Shown here: positions 1 to 8,060 of the stretch, one piece after another
Layout of the letters: the number at the start of each line of letters is the position of its first letter
Position numbering within the stretch: the stretch's first letter is position 1
From: PVC group bacterium
Lineage (GTDB): Bacteria > Verrucomicrobiota > Kiritimatiellia > CAIKKV01
NCBI GenBank assembly: GCA_945898015.1
Contig: CAMDGM010000035.1
Coordinates: 1-35,700, forward strand
Length of the DNA: 35,700 bases
Direction: 5' to 3'
Position numbers and translations under genes: made by a program
Notes under the pieces: generated by a model
Seen by the model: only the letters and a program-made list of their open reading frames with translations
The model's database searches: none
Told to the model about the DNA's origin: nothing

Positions 1-146
1 TGCTCCGCCGCTATGGGTTCAATATTCCGTGGGACTTCGCGGAGGCACGAACATGACCTCCGCCTGTTCAACCGCCGGATGCGGAAAACCGCACGTCCGG
101 TGGTGTGGAAGGATCACGGGGCGAAAGCCCCGTGATCCCATCCGAT
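1..146 (+). mobile_element. Group II intron, 3' terminal part (body lies left of the window)
   Basis: Seen: a canonical 34-nt domain V (71-104) followed by a domain VI hairpin, ending at about T146. Upstream, a 7-bp hairpin (39-45 with 57-63) may be the base of domain IV. A short open frame, 3-56, ends in a TGA inside that hairpin and reads LRRYGFNIPWDFAEART. It could be the C-terminus of the intron-encoded reverse transcriptase, but I do not recognise it, so that part is a guess. Group II introns are self-splicing retroelements that move by reverse transcription. The intron is cut by the window edge, so whether it is complete cannot be judged. Confidence 0.8.
71..146 (+). ncRNA. Group II intron domains V and VI
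   Basis: Domain V (71-104) folds as a 9-bp lower stem, a two-base bulge (CG at 94-95) and a 5-bp upper stem closed by an A-rich loop. This is the catalytic metal-binding hairpin of group II ribozymes, here with a CGC-type triad near the 5' side. Domain VI has a perfect 12-bp stem (111-122 with 127-138) capped by GAAA. A140 lies 7 nt from the predicted 3' splice site at 146, the expected place for the bulged branch-point adenosine. The 3' end ...GAT fits the AY rule for group II introns. Confidence 0.8.
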
Positions 147-221
147 CACAGACCGTGGCTTCGTTTTTCACAGCTTCGTAGCGCCAGGCCAAACCGGCTT
201 TTCAAGCGACTATAGAGGGAG

Positions 222-248
222 TGAAGTTCCCCCCATTTTTTGGACAGG
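222..248 (+). repeat. IS3-family left terminal inverted repeat (IRL)
   Basis: This 27-bp end starts with TGAAG and carries a run of six C. It matches the reverse complement of 1631-1657 at 23 of 27 positions; mismatches fall at repeat positions 4, 5, 16 and 17. The transposase binds and cleaves here. Confidence 0.9.
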
Positions 249-299
249 TAGCTAAGCGAGTATTTTGCTAGGCTCTGAACAGGAAATGGGAGACTGACA

Positions 300-575
300 A
301 TGGCAGGGAAGAGGAAGCAGCACGCGGATGAATTCAAGGCCCGAGTCGCATTAGATGCGATTCGAGGGATCAAGACGATGAGCGAGTTGAGCTCGCTGCA
401 CAAGGTGCATCCTTCGGTGATCGCCAGTTGGAAACGGCAACTGCTTGAGCGGGCACCGGATGTTTTCACACGTGGATCTGGAGGCGGCCATACGGAAGAG
501 GAATTGACGGCGCCGTTATTTGAGAAGATCGGCCGGTTGGAGATGGAGCTGGACTGGCTAAAAAAAAAGCTCTGA
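300..575 (+). CDS. IS3-family transposase OrfA (HTH DNA-binding part)
   Basis: OrfA is 91 residues long, the usual size for the family. Residues about 10-50 form a helix-turn-helix that recognises the inverted repeats. Residues about 70-91 (IGRLEMELDWLKKKL) form the leucine-rich coiled coil used for multimerisation. A GGGAG Shine-Dalgarno lies 9 nt upstream of the ATG. The last codons run through nine A, where a -1 frameshift would join OrfA to OrfB and give a fused OrfAB transposase of about 391 residues. OrfA alone usually acts as a repressor of transposition in this family. Confidence 0.9.
   Translation: MAGKRKQHADEFKARVALDAIRGIKTMSELSSLHKVHPSVIASWKRQLLERAPDVFTRGSGGGHTEEELTAPLFEKIGRLEMELDWLKKKL
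560..569 (+). promoter_or_regulatory. Programmed -1 frameshift site (A9G) of the IS
   Basis: Nine A followed by G lie at the end of orfA. In orfA the codons are AAA AAA AAG from 561. Shifting back one base puts the ribosome in the frame of orfB, which is open from 557 onward through this run. Poly-A slippery runs are the standard way IS3-family elements make the OrfAB fusion transposase. Confidence 0.75.
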
Positions 576-577
576 TC

Positions 578-1474
578 GTGGACGTGGAGGATCGCCGGCA
601 ATGGGTCAAATCGGGCCACAGAGACCTTTCCGTGAGTCAGCTATGCCGTTTGGCAGGGTTGGCCCGGTCAAGCTTCTACCACGAGCCTGCGGCCGTGGAG
701 ACCGAAGAGAACTATGCCTTGATGAAGCAGATCGATCGGCTGTATATGAAGAGGCCCTTTTACGGATCGCCCCGGATGGCCGACTGGCTGGAGGAGTTTG
801 GGTGGTTTGTCAACGAGAAGCGGGTGGCGCGACTGATGCGCCTGATGGGGATACGTTCTATCCTTCCAGGGCCGCATACAAGTCATCCGCATCCGGCCCA
901 CATCAAGTACCCCTACCTGCTGCGAGGCCTTGCTATCAAGGCTCCGAACCAGGTTTGGTGTGCGGACATCACGTACATCCCATTGCGGCGGGGCCATCTG
1001 TATTTGGTCGCTATCATGGACTGGTTCAGCCGCTATGTATTGACCTGGGAGCTGTCCAATTCAATGGAAACGGACTTCTGCCTCCAGGCGTTGAACCGGG
1101 CGTTGGCACGGGGGACACCGGGGATATCGAACACCGATCAAGGGTCGCAGTTCACCAGCGAGGCATACACCGGCCGCCTGAAAACGGCCGGTGTTACGAT
1201 CAGCATGGATGGCCGTGGCCGAGCATCGGACAACGTGTTTATCGAGCGGCTCTGGCGCTCGGTGAAATACGAGGAGGTTTACCCGTCCGACTACTCCAAC
1301 GGGCTTGTGGCGTATCACCGACTGGACCGTTACTTCCGGTTCTACAACACCGAACGGCGACATCAGGGACTGGAGAAGTGGACGCCCAAAGAGGTGTATC
1401 ACAACTGCCATGCCGCCGCCCTCGTAAGAAGGGCGCAGGAGGATACAGAGCGTGCTTGCCTGGAGGCCGGCTGA
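578..1474 (+). CDS. IS3-family transposase OrfB (DDE integrase domain)
   Basis: The 298-residue catalytic half of the transposase, counted from GTG 578; it is most likely made as an OrfAB fusion by -1 frameshift. Residues about 45-100 form the HTH_21-like region ([10 protein letters not shown]). The rve/integrase core follows with the DDE triad: D130 in [10 protein letters not shown]187 in NTDQGSQF and E223 in [11 protein letters not shown]. The last two are separated by exactly 35 residues, the D(35)E signature of retroviral integrase-like transposases. No internal stop is seen. The enzyme cuts and joins the IS ends by a copy-out/paste-in route known for this family. Upstream of GTG the frame stays open, so independent initiation is not required. 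Confidence 0.93.
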   Translation: MDVEDRRQWVKSGHRDLSVSQLCRLAGLARSSFYHEPAAVETEENYALMKQIDRLYMKRPFYGSPRMADWLEEFGWFVNEKRVARLMRLMGIRSILPGPHTSHPHPAHIKYPYLLRGLAIKAPNQVWCADITYIPLRRGHLYLVAIMDWFSRYVLTWELSNSMETDFCLQALNRALARGTPGISNTDQGSQFTSEAYTGRLKTAGVTISMDGRGRASDNVFIERLWRSVKYEEVYPSDYSNGLVAYHRLDRYFRFYNTERRHQGLEKWTPKEVYHNCHAAALVRRAQEDTERACLEAG

Positions 1475-1480
1475 GCAGGA

Positions 1481-1548
1481 GCCCCGCTCCCGTTGCGATC
1501 CTCCGACGAGCTATTAGGGCCCATTCTCGGATCGCAAGGGAGCGGGGC
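1481..1548 (+). terminator. Long hairpin downstream of orfB inside the IS
   Basis: Arms 1481-1501 and 1529-1548 pair over about 20 bp with one extra base, around a 27-nt loop. The stem is GC-rich (it starts GCCCCGCTCC) and sits 6 bp after the orfB stop. There is no T-run after it, so a rho-independent terminator role is uncertain. It could instead stop readthrough or be a transposase accessory site. Confidence 0.45.
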
Positions 1549-1630
1549 CTCTCGCAGGCATGCCGCACAAAAGGATACACCGTGAAAGGAAGTGGACACA
1601 CAGACAACTATCGCTTATTTTACCCCGGAA

Positions 1631-1657
1631 CCTGTCCAAAGGATGGGGGGAAGCTCA
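1631..1657 (-). repeat. IS3-family right terminal inverted repeat (IRR)
   Basis: The reverse complement begins TGAGCTTCCCCCCAT and matches the left end at 23 of 27 positions. It marks the right boundary of the IS. Confidence 0.9.
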
Positions 1658-1832
1658 GATTTAAAATCGACGCTCTTTCCGTCAAAGATTCATTTGTGCC
1701 TCAAATGCCCACAGAGACGGACATGGAAAGCGCGTCAAGTCGCCACACTCCAAATAACGAACCCCGCTCGCTTTTCCGACTCCCCGACGAAACTGCAATG
1801 CGCCCGCGACATGCGCCCGTTATTATTCGTCC

Positions 1833-1861
1833 TTGTTAATTCGATTTGTTTTGAGGATAGT
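1833..1861 (+). promoter_or_regulatory. Weak candidate promoter for the GH172 gene
   Basis: TTGTTA (1833-1838) and GATAGT (1856-1861) are separated by 17 bp, each matching 4 of 6 consensus positions. It lies in the 252-bp gap between the IS and the lipoprotein gene (1658-1909), where I see no gene. A transcript would begin near 1868, about 40 nt before the start codon. Confidence 0.3.
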
Positions 1862-1909
1862 CGGAAGTGCATATGCGACAAGAGGTAACGAGCTTATGTG
1901 GGGAGTAGA

Positions 1910-4309
1910 ATGATGATAAACGTCAATACGGCTTGGTCTGGGATTCTTGCATTTATGCTGGCCATAGGCGGCGGCCTTGCATTGATGTCCTGCACTCGGG
2001 GTGATCGCTCGGTCGTCTCATTTGAGTCTGCGGTTCAGGATCTTCAGTCGCCGGCGTTCGGTTCGCCCCGTCTTGCTGTTTCCGATATGTTTTCCACCTA
2101 TGACCGCATGGGCGGCAACATGGATTGGGCGGATTTGAATCAGTTGTGGATTGGCGATTTGAATTATTTGGCAGTGGAGTTGAAAGGACCGGGATGTGTG
2201 CGGCGGATATGGAGCACGAATGTGGCCTCCGAAGAATGGCTTTTTTACTTTGACGGCGAGACTACGCCCCGCCTGAAACTGCCTGAAAGTAAGCTGTTTG
2301 TGCATGTTGGCCAAGGATCCTTTCCGTTCCTTCCCCCGCTGACTGAGTCAGTCAGCGGGGGAAGCAGTTGTTACATTCCTTTCCCCTACCAGAAATCGCT
2401 CCGGATTGTCTGGCGCATGAAGCAAAAACCAGCCGCTTACGCCCGACCCTATTTTCACGTCAATTATGACACCTATCCCTCCGGAACGCGGGTGGCAAGT
2501 TTTCCGAAAACATTCCGGGATGCGGATCGGGCTGCGGTTGAGAAAGTGCGCCAGTCGTGGACGGGCGTCGAGTCCCAGATGCGTGCCCGGGTGGATTCCA
2601 TGGAAATGAAACCGTTTGTTATTCCCTCCGGCGGTACGGCTGAGGTATTCAAAGCCGTTTCCGGGCCCGGCGTGATCAGTGCGCTGTCTGTCCGACTCGG
2701 GGCGCTGGCTAATTTCAATGCCGTACAGCGTGCCCAGGCTTTGCGCAACCTGGTGTTGCGAGCCTATTGGGATGGAGCCAGCGTCCCCAGCGTCGAGGTG
2801 CCGCTAGGCGATTTTTTCTGTAATGGCCTGCATCAGCGACGGTTCGCGTCATTCCCGATGGCCAATGTGGAAGGCACGTGGATTTGTCGTTTCCCCATGC
2901 CGTTTCGCAATGGAGCGAGAATCGAGATTGGCAATGAGGGTCCCTTTCCGGTGGATCTGAAGGCGGCGGTTGACCTGGTTTCCGGCGAGAAGGACGAAAA
3001 CGTCCGCTATTTTCATGCGGCGTGGAATCAGGCCTATAATTCCACGGTTCCGCTTCGGGTTATGCGGACCGAGGGAAAGGGCTCGTTTATGGGCTGCTAT
3101 GTGATTGCCCTGGGCATGGATGGCGGATGGAACATCTTGGAAGGGGATGAAAAGTTTTTCCGAGACGGGGCGTTTCGCCCCGTTCATCATGGCACCGGAC
3201 TCGAGGATTACTTCAATGCGGGATGGTATTATTTTGGTCTCTTTGAGCGTCCTTTGAGCGGGTTGTTGGAAAAAGCGGTCATGCGGACGGCTCAGTACAG
3301 GTTTCAAATTCCGGATCCGGTGACTTTTGAAAAAAGCCTGATGATGCAGCTTGAGTTCGGCGATGCCAACCGGGCGAAGGGGTATATGTCCGCCGCTTCC
3401 TATTGGTACCAGGACAAGCCCGGGCCTGCCGGCAGCACGATTCCTCCCGCTGATCAGCGTGTTCCGGCAATGGATCGGGTGGGCGTGGCAGCCTCTATGT
3501 GCGAACTGTTCGAACTGGAGCGGGCCGGGTTGGGTCGGGAAGCCGAGGAGCGGAGCGAATATTACGCCACCCTGTTCGGCAATGACCCGCTGGGCCAGAT
3601 TTATGCGTTGCGGGCATTGGCCTACAGGGAAATTCGGGAAGGCGCTCCTGCGGTTCGGGAGGCCTATCGGACCATGGCCGAGACCCCGGGTGTCGCTCCG
3701 GAGGTGGCGGCGCAAGCCAAACTGCTCCTTTGGCGCAGTGAAAAAGCGAATCGTGCGCTTTTTGGAGGCTCCGCGTATTCGACCTTTCGCCTTTTTGTGG
3801 ACGGAAAAAAGATTGGTGAAGGCGGAACCCCTTTTACTTATCAAGCATTCCCGGTCGAGTTGTCTCCCGGTTCGCATTTGTTGGGAGCGGAGATCGATTC
3901 CAAGGGGGATCAGGCATGGTATCTCACGGGCTTTTTCAGCGATTTCACGAATGTGGTCAGTGATATTTCCTGGGATTATTCCCTGATTCGTCCGGAGGGT
4001 TGGCCGGAGAAAGGGGGCGATTCTTCGATATGGAAACCGTACGCAGTTAAACCCGGATTCTTTCCGACGATGCAATGGTGGCAATTCACACCCAATGCTT
4101 TTCCCTGTGTGCAGTCCGGTTCGCAGGTGGGGGGGCCGGTGGGTGGATGGGACCAGCCCGCCGGACGCACCATTTATCTGCGTCGCCGGATCACGGTTCC
4201 GGCTGTGCCTGGTGTCCGTTTCAATCCGTTTGTGCGGTGTAAGGAAATTGATCGAACGCCCGCTGTTCGTCCGGCAAATGACACATCGAATGAGGGCTTG
4301 TCACGTTGA
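1910..4309 (+). CDS. Lipoprotein glycoside hydrolase, GH172 (DUF2961) family
   Basis: About 799 residues. The start is taken at ATG 1910 because a GGGAG ribosome site ends 5 nt before it; an in-frame GTG at 1898 has no such site. The N-terminus is a hydrophobic signal ending in LMSC (Cys28), a lipobox-like site, so the mature protein is probably lipid-anchored at the cell surface or in the periplasm. The signal lacks an Arg/Lys at its start, which is unusual. The DUF2961 core shows a GGSSCYIPFPYQKS stretch and the hallmark GTGLEDYFNAGW, with E432-D433 the likely active-site carboxylates. GH172 enzymes act on fructofuranosyl or arabinofuranosyl linkages; the substrate here is not known. Residues about 430-620 have the usual jelly-roll fold, and about 60 C-terminal residues are poorly conserved. 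It stands alone, convergent with larC. Confidence 0.8.
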   Translation: MMINVNTAWSGILAFMLAIGGGLALMSCTRGDRSVVSFESAVQDLQSPAFGSPRLAVSDMFSTYDRMGGNMDWADLNQLWIGDLNYLAVELKGPGCVRRIWSTNVASEEWLFYFDGETTPRLKLPESKLFVHVGQGSFPFLPPLTESVSGGSSCYIPFPYQKSLRIVWRMKQKPAAYARPYFHVNYDTYPSGTRVASFPKTFRDADRAAVEKVRQSWTGVESQMRARVDSMEMKPFVIPSGGTAEVFKAVSGPGVISALSVRLGALANFNAVQRAQALRNLVLRAYWDGASVPSVEVPLGDFFCNGLHQRRFASFPMANVEGTWICRFPMPFRNGARIEIGNEGPFPVDLKAAVDLVSGEKDENVRYFHAAWNQAYNSTVPLRVMRTEGKGSFMGCYVIALGMDGGWNILEGDEKFFRDGAFRPVHHGTGLEDYFNAGWYYFGLFERPLSGLLEKAVMRTAQYRFQIPDPVTFEKSLMMQLEFGDANRAKGYMSAASYWYQDKPGPAGSTIPPADQRVPAMDRVGVAASMCELFELERAGLGREAEERSEYYATLFGNDPLGQIYALRALAYREIREGAPAVREAYRTMAETPGVAPEVAAQAKLLLWRSEKANRALFGGSAYSTFRLFVDGKKIGEGGTPFTYQAFPVELSPGSHLLGAEIDSKGDQAWYLTGFFSDFTNVVSDISWDYSLIRPEGWPEKGGDSSIWKPYAVKPGFFPTMQWWQFTPNAFPCVQSGSQVGGPVGGWDQPAGRTIYLRRRITVPAVPGVRFNPFVRCKEIDRTPAVRPANDTSNEGLSR
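2330..2364. repeat. 35-bp palindrome inside the GH172 gene
   Basis: Perfect 17-bp arms (left arm CTTCCCCCGCTGACTGA) around a single G. It encodes PPLTESVSGGS, just before the conserved IPFPYQKS motif, so it does not interrupt the protein. Such a long perfect inverted repeat is rare in coding DNA. Confidence 0.85.
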
Positions 4310-4332
4310 GCCGAAACCGCTGGCGGTGTTGA

Positions 4333-5595
4333 TCAGTTGCTCAAGGCAGCCAAGGCGGCCTGCCAGACCGTTTTAACCGGGATATTCATTTTTTCCGAAC
4401 AGGCCAGACAGTCGGCATATTCAGGTGAGGACGTCACCGGACGCCCCTTCCAGATGCCTATTTTTACGCGTATCGGTCCGTAGGGAGTCTGGACGCTTTC
4501 AAAGCGACGTTCCAGCACCGTGCGTGCCACGCGATGTTCCCGAACGCCAAAGGTGGTGCTTTCCCGGAACAGCACATCCAGGATGATTTCACGGGCTTCG
4601 GATTTGCACAGCACCGTCACGAGCATGCCAGGCCTCTGTTTTTTCATGAACACAGGCGTGGTGAAGACGTCCAACGCTCCTTTTTCAAGCACGCGCTGGG
4701 TCAGCGAGCCGACCAGCTCCGGGGTCATGTCGTCCAGATTGCATTCCAGCACCAGGCAGTCGTCAGAGGCGCCGGATTGTTCCGTCTCGTGGTAGAGAAA
4801 GGCCCGGAGCAGGTTGGGGCGGTCTTTCATGGCACGCGAGCCTAGTCCATGCCCGGCCTTCTTCCAAGAGCCGTTGGCGGGAGGTGCAGCCCGGTTGTTC
4901 CAGGTTGTCAGAAGGGCGGCTCCGGTGGGGGTGACCGTTTCAACCGTTTCATCCACTGAGGTGACAGGGAATCCGGTCAGCAGTTCCACCGTGGCGGGAG
5001 CGGGCAGGGGCAGCACGCCGTGCGCGCATGTGACGGTCCCCCGGCCGATTGGCAAAGGGCCCACCGAGACCTGGTCCACGCCCAACTTGAACAGGCAAAG
5101 GTTGCCGCCCACAATGTCGGCGATCGAATCGAGTGCGCCAACTTCGTGAAAATGAACCTGGTCGACCGTGGTGGCGTGAACCCGCGCTTCCGCCTCGGCG
5201 ATGCGACGGAAGACCTTCAAGCTGTTTTCCAGTACCGGCCGAGGCAGGCCCGAGCGGTTCAAGATGGTTTCGATATCGGAAAGCCCCCGATGGTCACTGG
5301 CACCCTGGGCAGGAGGGTGTGCATGGCCGGCTATTTTATGCAATAAACCGGTCAGTCCTTTGTGGGCATGGGCGTGATCGTGCGCGGGGCTTGGTGATTC
5401 CGGCAGGTCCAATTTCAAACGAAGCCCGCGGATGCCCCGGTCTGTGGTGGATTCCGTGCGGATGCGGAACGAACCCAGTCCGAGTTTCTCCAGTTCACTT
5501 TCCACCCAGGCCGGATCGACGCCAAGATCGAGCAGGGCGGCAAGGATCATATCGCCGCTGGCGCCGCCGACACTGTCGAAGTGGAGCATATTCAT
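4333..5595 (-). CDS. larC: LarC: nickel insertion enzyme for the nickel-pincer cofactor
   Basis: 420 residues, single continuous frame. LarC inserts nickel into pyridinium-3,5-bisthiocarboxylic acid mononucleotide, the last step of the nickel-pincer nucleotide (NPN) cofactor used by lactate racemase (LarA) and related enzymes; the reaction uses CTP. The N-terminus MNMLHFDSVGGASGDM is diagnostic. A His-rich stretch (HDHAHAHK, then GHAH and DH, residues about 73-105) probably binds nickel. In Lactobacillus plantarum larC is split in two frames joined by a programmed frameshift; here no shift is needed. The ATG overlaps the larB stop (ATGA, 5592-5595), so the two are translationally coupled. No larE or larA is in the window. 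Confidence 0.93.
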   Translation of the reverse strand: MNMLHFDSVGGASGDMILAALLDLGVDPAWVESELEKLGLGSFRIRTESTTDRGIRGLRLKLDLPESPSPAHDHAHAHKGLTGLLHKIAGHAHPPAQGASDHRGLSDIETILNRSGLPRPVLENSLKVFRRIAEAEARVHATTVDQVHFHEVGALDSIADIVGGNLCLFKLGVDQVSVGPLPIGRGTVTCAHGVLPLPAPATVELLTGFPVTSVDETVETVTPTGAALLTTWNNRAAPPANGSWKKAGHGLGSRAMKDRPNLLRAFLYHETEQSGASDDCLVLECNLDDMTPELVGSLTQRVLEKGALDVFTTPVFMKKQRPGMLVTVLCKSEAREIILDVLFRESTTFGVREHRVARTVLERRFESVQTPYGPIRVKIGIWKGRPVTSSPEYADCLACSEKMNIPVKTVWQAALAALSN

Positions 5596-6356
5596 GGGGT
5601 GGGGGGGGGCGACGATTCGCCGGTTCGATTGATCATGGCGGCGGCGACTCCGGCACCGAATCCGTTGTCGATATTGACCACGGTGATGCCGGGCACGCAG
5701 GTGTTGAGCATGGCCAACAGGGTGGCAATGCCCTGAAGGTTCGCGCCGTAGCCGATGCTGGTGGGTACCGCGATGATGGGCCGTGACACGAGCCCCCCGA
5801 CGACCGAGGGGAGGGCGCCCTCCATGCCGGCCACTACCACAAGGGCCCGGGCTTGACGGAGACGCCCGACATGCTTAAGCAATCGATGAAGGCCCGCCAC
5901 GCCGACGTCGAATATCCGTTCCACCTGGGCCCCCATGCGTTCGGCGGTCAGCGCGGCTTCTTCGCCCACGGGGATATCGGTGGTGCCTGCGGTGAGCACG
6001 ATTACAAGCCCGACGGCGGCCGGCAGGGGCGTCACGTCAACGGTGATGGCTCTGGCCGTTTCGTGATAGACGGCGGCGGGTAATCGCGCTTTGACGGCCT
6101 CGAATTGCTCGCGCGTGGCGCGTGTGGCAAATACGTTTTGACCGGCCTGGGCCAGCGCTTCGGCAATCGACGCCACCTGTTCCGGGCTCTTGGTGGAGGA
6201 GAAGATGACCTCCGGAAGTCCGCGCCGGTGAAGACGGTCGGTATCCACGCGAGCAAAGCCCAGATTGACCTCTCCGGTGCGGTTCAACGTTGCCAGCGCG
6301 GACTCGGCTGAGAGGGAGCCTGCTTCGACTTGTTTGAGGATTTCCGGCAGTGTCAT
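5592..6356 (-). CDS. larB: LarB: pyridinium-3,5-biscarboxylic acid mononucleotide synthase
   Basis: 254 residues. LarB carboxylates and hydrolyses nicotinic acid adenine dinucleotide to start NPN cofactor synthesis. The second half (residues about 115-245) is the PurE/AIR-carboxylase-like fold: VLTAGTTDIPVGEEA, VVVAGMEGALPSVVGG and the C-terminal NTCVPGITVVNIDNGFGAG. Cys220, the only cysteine, sits where the catalytic cysteine of studied LarB lies. The last residues (ESSPPPTP) are read from a C-rich tract (G9 on the plus strand, 5601-5609) that could slip. It lies 21 bp after glyQS and overlaps larC by 4 bp, so the three are likely one transcript. Confidence 0.92.
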   Translation of the reverse strand: MTLPEILKQVEAGSLSAESALATLNRTGEVNLGFARVDTDRLHRRGLPEVIFSSTKSPEQVASIAEALAQAGQNVFATRATREQFEAVKARLPAAVYHETARAITVDVTPLPAAVGLVIVLTAGTTDIPVGEEAALTAERMGAQVERIFDVGVAGLHRLLKHVGRLRQARALVVVAGMEGALPSVVGGLVSRPIIAVPTSIGYGANLQGIATLLAMLNTCVPGITVVNIDNGFGAGVAAAMINRTGESSPPPTP

Positions 6357-6377
6357 GATGTTTTCCTGAACGCCGAT

Positions 6378-8039
6378 CTAGGCATCCAACGGCAATGTCG
6401 GCTGGTCGAGACGCTGTTCCAGTTCCTGAACCAGCTGGCTGACCGGAATGCGAACCTGCTTCATGGAGTCGCGGTTCCGCAAGGTGACCGTGTCGGCGGT
6501 CAAGGTGTCGAAGTCCACGGTGATGCAGAAGGGCGTGCCGGCTTCGTCCTGGCGGCGGTACCGGCGTCCGATGGCGCCGGTTTCATCCCAAAAGCACATC
6601 CACCGTTTGCGCAGGGTGTTGTAGATGCTGCGCGCCTTGGCTACAAGTTCAGGCTTGTTCTTGAGGAGGGGGAAGACAGCGATTTTGAGGGGCGCGATGC
6701 GGGGCGAGAAGCGCAGCACGGTGCGGGCTTCATAGCCTTTTGGGGGCTGTTTTCCCGGCTCACCCGGCATGGTTACCGCGCCTTCGGTTTTGCCATCGGG
6801 CACCCATTCCTCCACGTAGGCGTTGCATAGAATGGCCAGCACCAGGCGGTCGGAGCCTGCGGAAGGCTCGATGACGTGCGGAATGTAGCGGCCTTCGAAG
6901 AGCTTGAGGCAGAATACCCGGGCGGCTTCGGCCGATTTTCCCGCCGCCTCCCAGCGCGCAGCCACGGTTGCGGTGAAGGCGTCGCGGGCGGGCGCATCCA
7001 GCTTGGCCGCTGCCAGTTTGAGGGGTTCATCGAACACTTCCTGGGATTTTCCGCTGTGTGTCTGATGCTGGGAAAGATCGAAATCGCTTCGGGCCGCGAT
7101 ACCCTCGAGTTCCTGAATACCGAAGGGGAAGGCATATTGGATATCGACGCAGGCGCGGGCGTAGTGGGCCAGTTCTTCATGCCCTTGCCAATATTCCACG
7201 AGCGAGGCCGCCGGCAAACCGACGGCCTGATACCAGGCGATGCGCTGGGCCACCCAATACTTGTGCCAGACCTCCCAGCCCCAGGCGGGCTGGGGTTCGC
7301 CGGCCAAGTCCGGATTGTCGGCCAAGGTGATGACGCGGCCATGAATCAACTCCACCGCCTCGTCGGGGCGGATGAAAAACTCGAGCTCCATCTGCTCGAA
7401 TTCGCGGGAACGGAAGGTGTAATTGCGGGGGTTGATCTCGTTGCGGAACGATTTTCCCATTTGCGCCACACCGAAGGGAACCGACTGCCGGCAGGTGTCG
7501 AGGATGTTTTTGAATTGCGTGAAGATGGCCTGGGCCGTTTCGGGCCGCAGGAACACGGTTGAGGAAGCGTCCTCGACCGGGCCGACGAAGGACTTGAACA
7601 TCAGGTTGAAGGCGCGCGGCTCGGTCAGGTCCTTGGATCCGCAAGCGCTGCAGGTCACCCCGGCCGGCAGGCTGAAGCCGGATCCTTCCTTGCCCAGAAC
7701 TTTTCCCTGCTCTTCGCACAACTGGTCAGCCCGGAACCGTTTTTTGCAGGCTTTGCAGTCCACCATAGGGTCGGCAAATCCGTCGGCATGGCCGGAGGCC
7801 TTCCAGATGGCGGGGTGCATGATGATCGTGGCGTCGAGGCCGACGACGTCGTCGCGGAAGCGGGTCATGGACGCCCACCAGATGTCCTTCAAGTTGCGCT
7901 TGAGTTCGGAGCCCAGCGGGCCGTAATCCCAGAACCCGTTAAGGCCGCCGTAGATTTCGGAACTCGGGTAGATGAACCCGCGCCGCTTGCACAACGAGGC
8001 GAGTGTTTCCAGAGAGAGCTTTTTGTCGGGTGTTGTCAT
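6378..8039 (-). CDS. glyQS: Glycyl-tRNA synthetase, dimeric (alpha2) type
   Basis: 553 residues from ATG 8039 (MTTPDKKLSLETL). The frame stays open for 90 more codons upstream but that part resembles no synthetase, so I reject it. The enzyme charges tRNA-Gly with glycine using ATP, as a class II synthetase. Visible: the N-terminal YGPLG motif region, two Cys pairs (CKACKKRF and CSACGSKD) that may bind zinc in the insertion, motif 2 (FRNEINPR, then FRSREFEQMELE) and a C-terminal anticodon-binding domain (residues about 440-553). This is the single-chain type shared with archaea, eukaryotes and some bacteria, not the alpha2beta2 type of E. coli. No clear Shine-Dalgarno precedes the ATG. It heads the glyQS-larB-larC cluster. 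Confidence 0.95.
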   Translation of the reverse strand: MTTPDKKLSLETLASLCKRRGFIYPSSEIYGGLNGFWDYGPLGSELKRNLKDIWWASMTRFRDDVVGLDATIIMHPAIWKASGHADGFADPMVDCKACKKRFRADQLCEEQGKVLGKEGSGFSLPAGVTCSACGSKDLTEPRAFNLMFKSFVGPVEDASSTVFLRPETAQAIFTQFKNILDTCRQSVPFGVAQMGKSFRNEINPRNYTFRSREFEQMELEFFIRPDEAVELIHGRVITLADNPDLAGEPQPAWGWEVWHKYWVAQRIAWYQAVGLPAASLVEYWQGHEELAHYARACVDIQYAFPFGIQELEGIAARSDFDLSQHQTHSGKSQEVFDEPLKLAAAKLDAPARDAFTATVAARWEAAGKSAEAARVFCLKLFEGRYIPHVIEPSAGSDRLVLAILCNAYVEEWVPDGKTEGAVTMPGEPGKQPPKGYEARTVLRFSPRIAPLKIAVFPLLKNKPELVAKARSIYNTLRKRWMCFWDETGAIGRRYRRQDEAGTPFCITVDFDTLTADTVTLRNRDSMKQVRIPVSQLVQELEQRLDQPTLPLDA

Positions 8040-8060
8040 GGCGCGGATAGGATGGCGGAA

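Larger units (their letters stand above)
222..1657 (+). mobile_element. IS3-family insertion sequence, complete (1436 bp)
   Basis: Seen: two overlapping-frame genes (orfA 300-575, orfB 578-1474) with an A9G slippery run between them, enclosed by 27-bp terminal inverted repeats (222-248 and 1631-1657, 23 of 27 matching) that begin with TG as in the IS3 family. The size is typical. Flanks show no clear 3-4 bp target duplication (GAG before, GAT after), so the insertion may be old or one end rearranged. It lies 75 bp past the group II intron end and 252 bp upstream of the GH172 gene, whose promoter region it could affect. Both reading frames look intact, so the element may still be active. Confidence 0.92.

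Noticed and set aside
601..1839. 412-codon open frame on the plus strand across orfB
   Set aside because: It lies in another frame of the transposase and has no family likeness; orfB carries the D(35)E motif.
2849..4084. 411-codon open frame antisense to the GH172 gene
   Set aside because: Antisense shadow; no recognisable domain, while the sense strand encodes DUF2961 motifs.
4316..4327. Small hairpin ACCGC-TG-GCGGT between GH172 and larC as a terminator
   Set aside because: The loop is too small, the stem only 5 bp, and there is no T-run.
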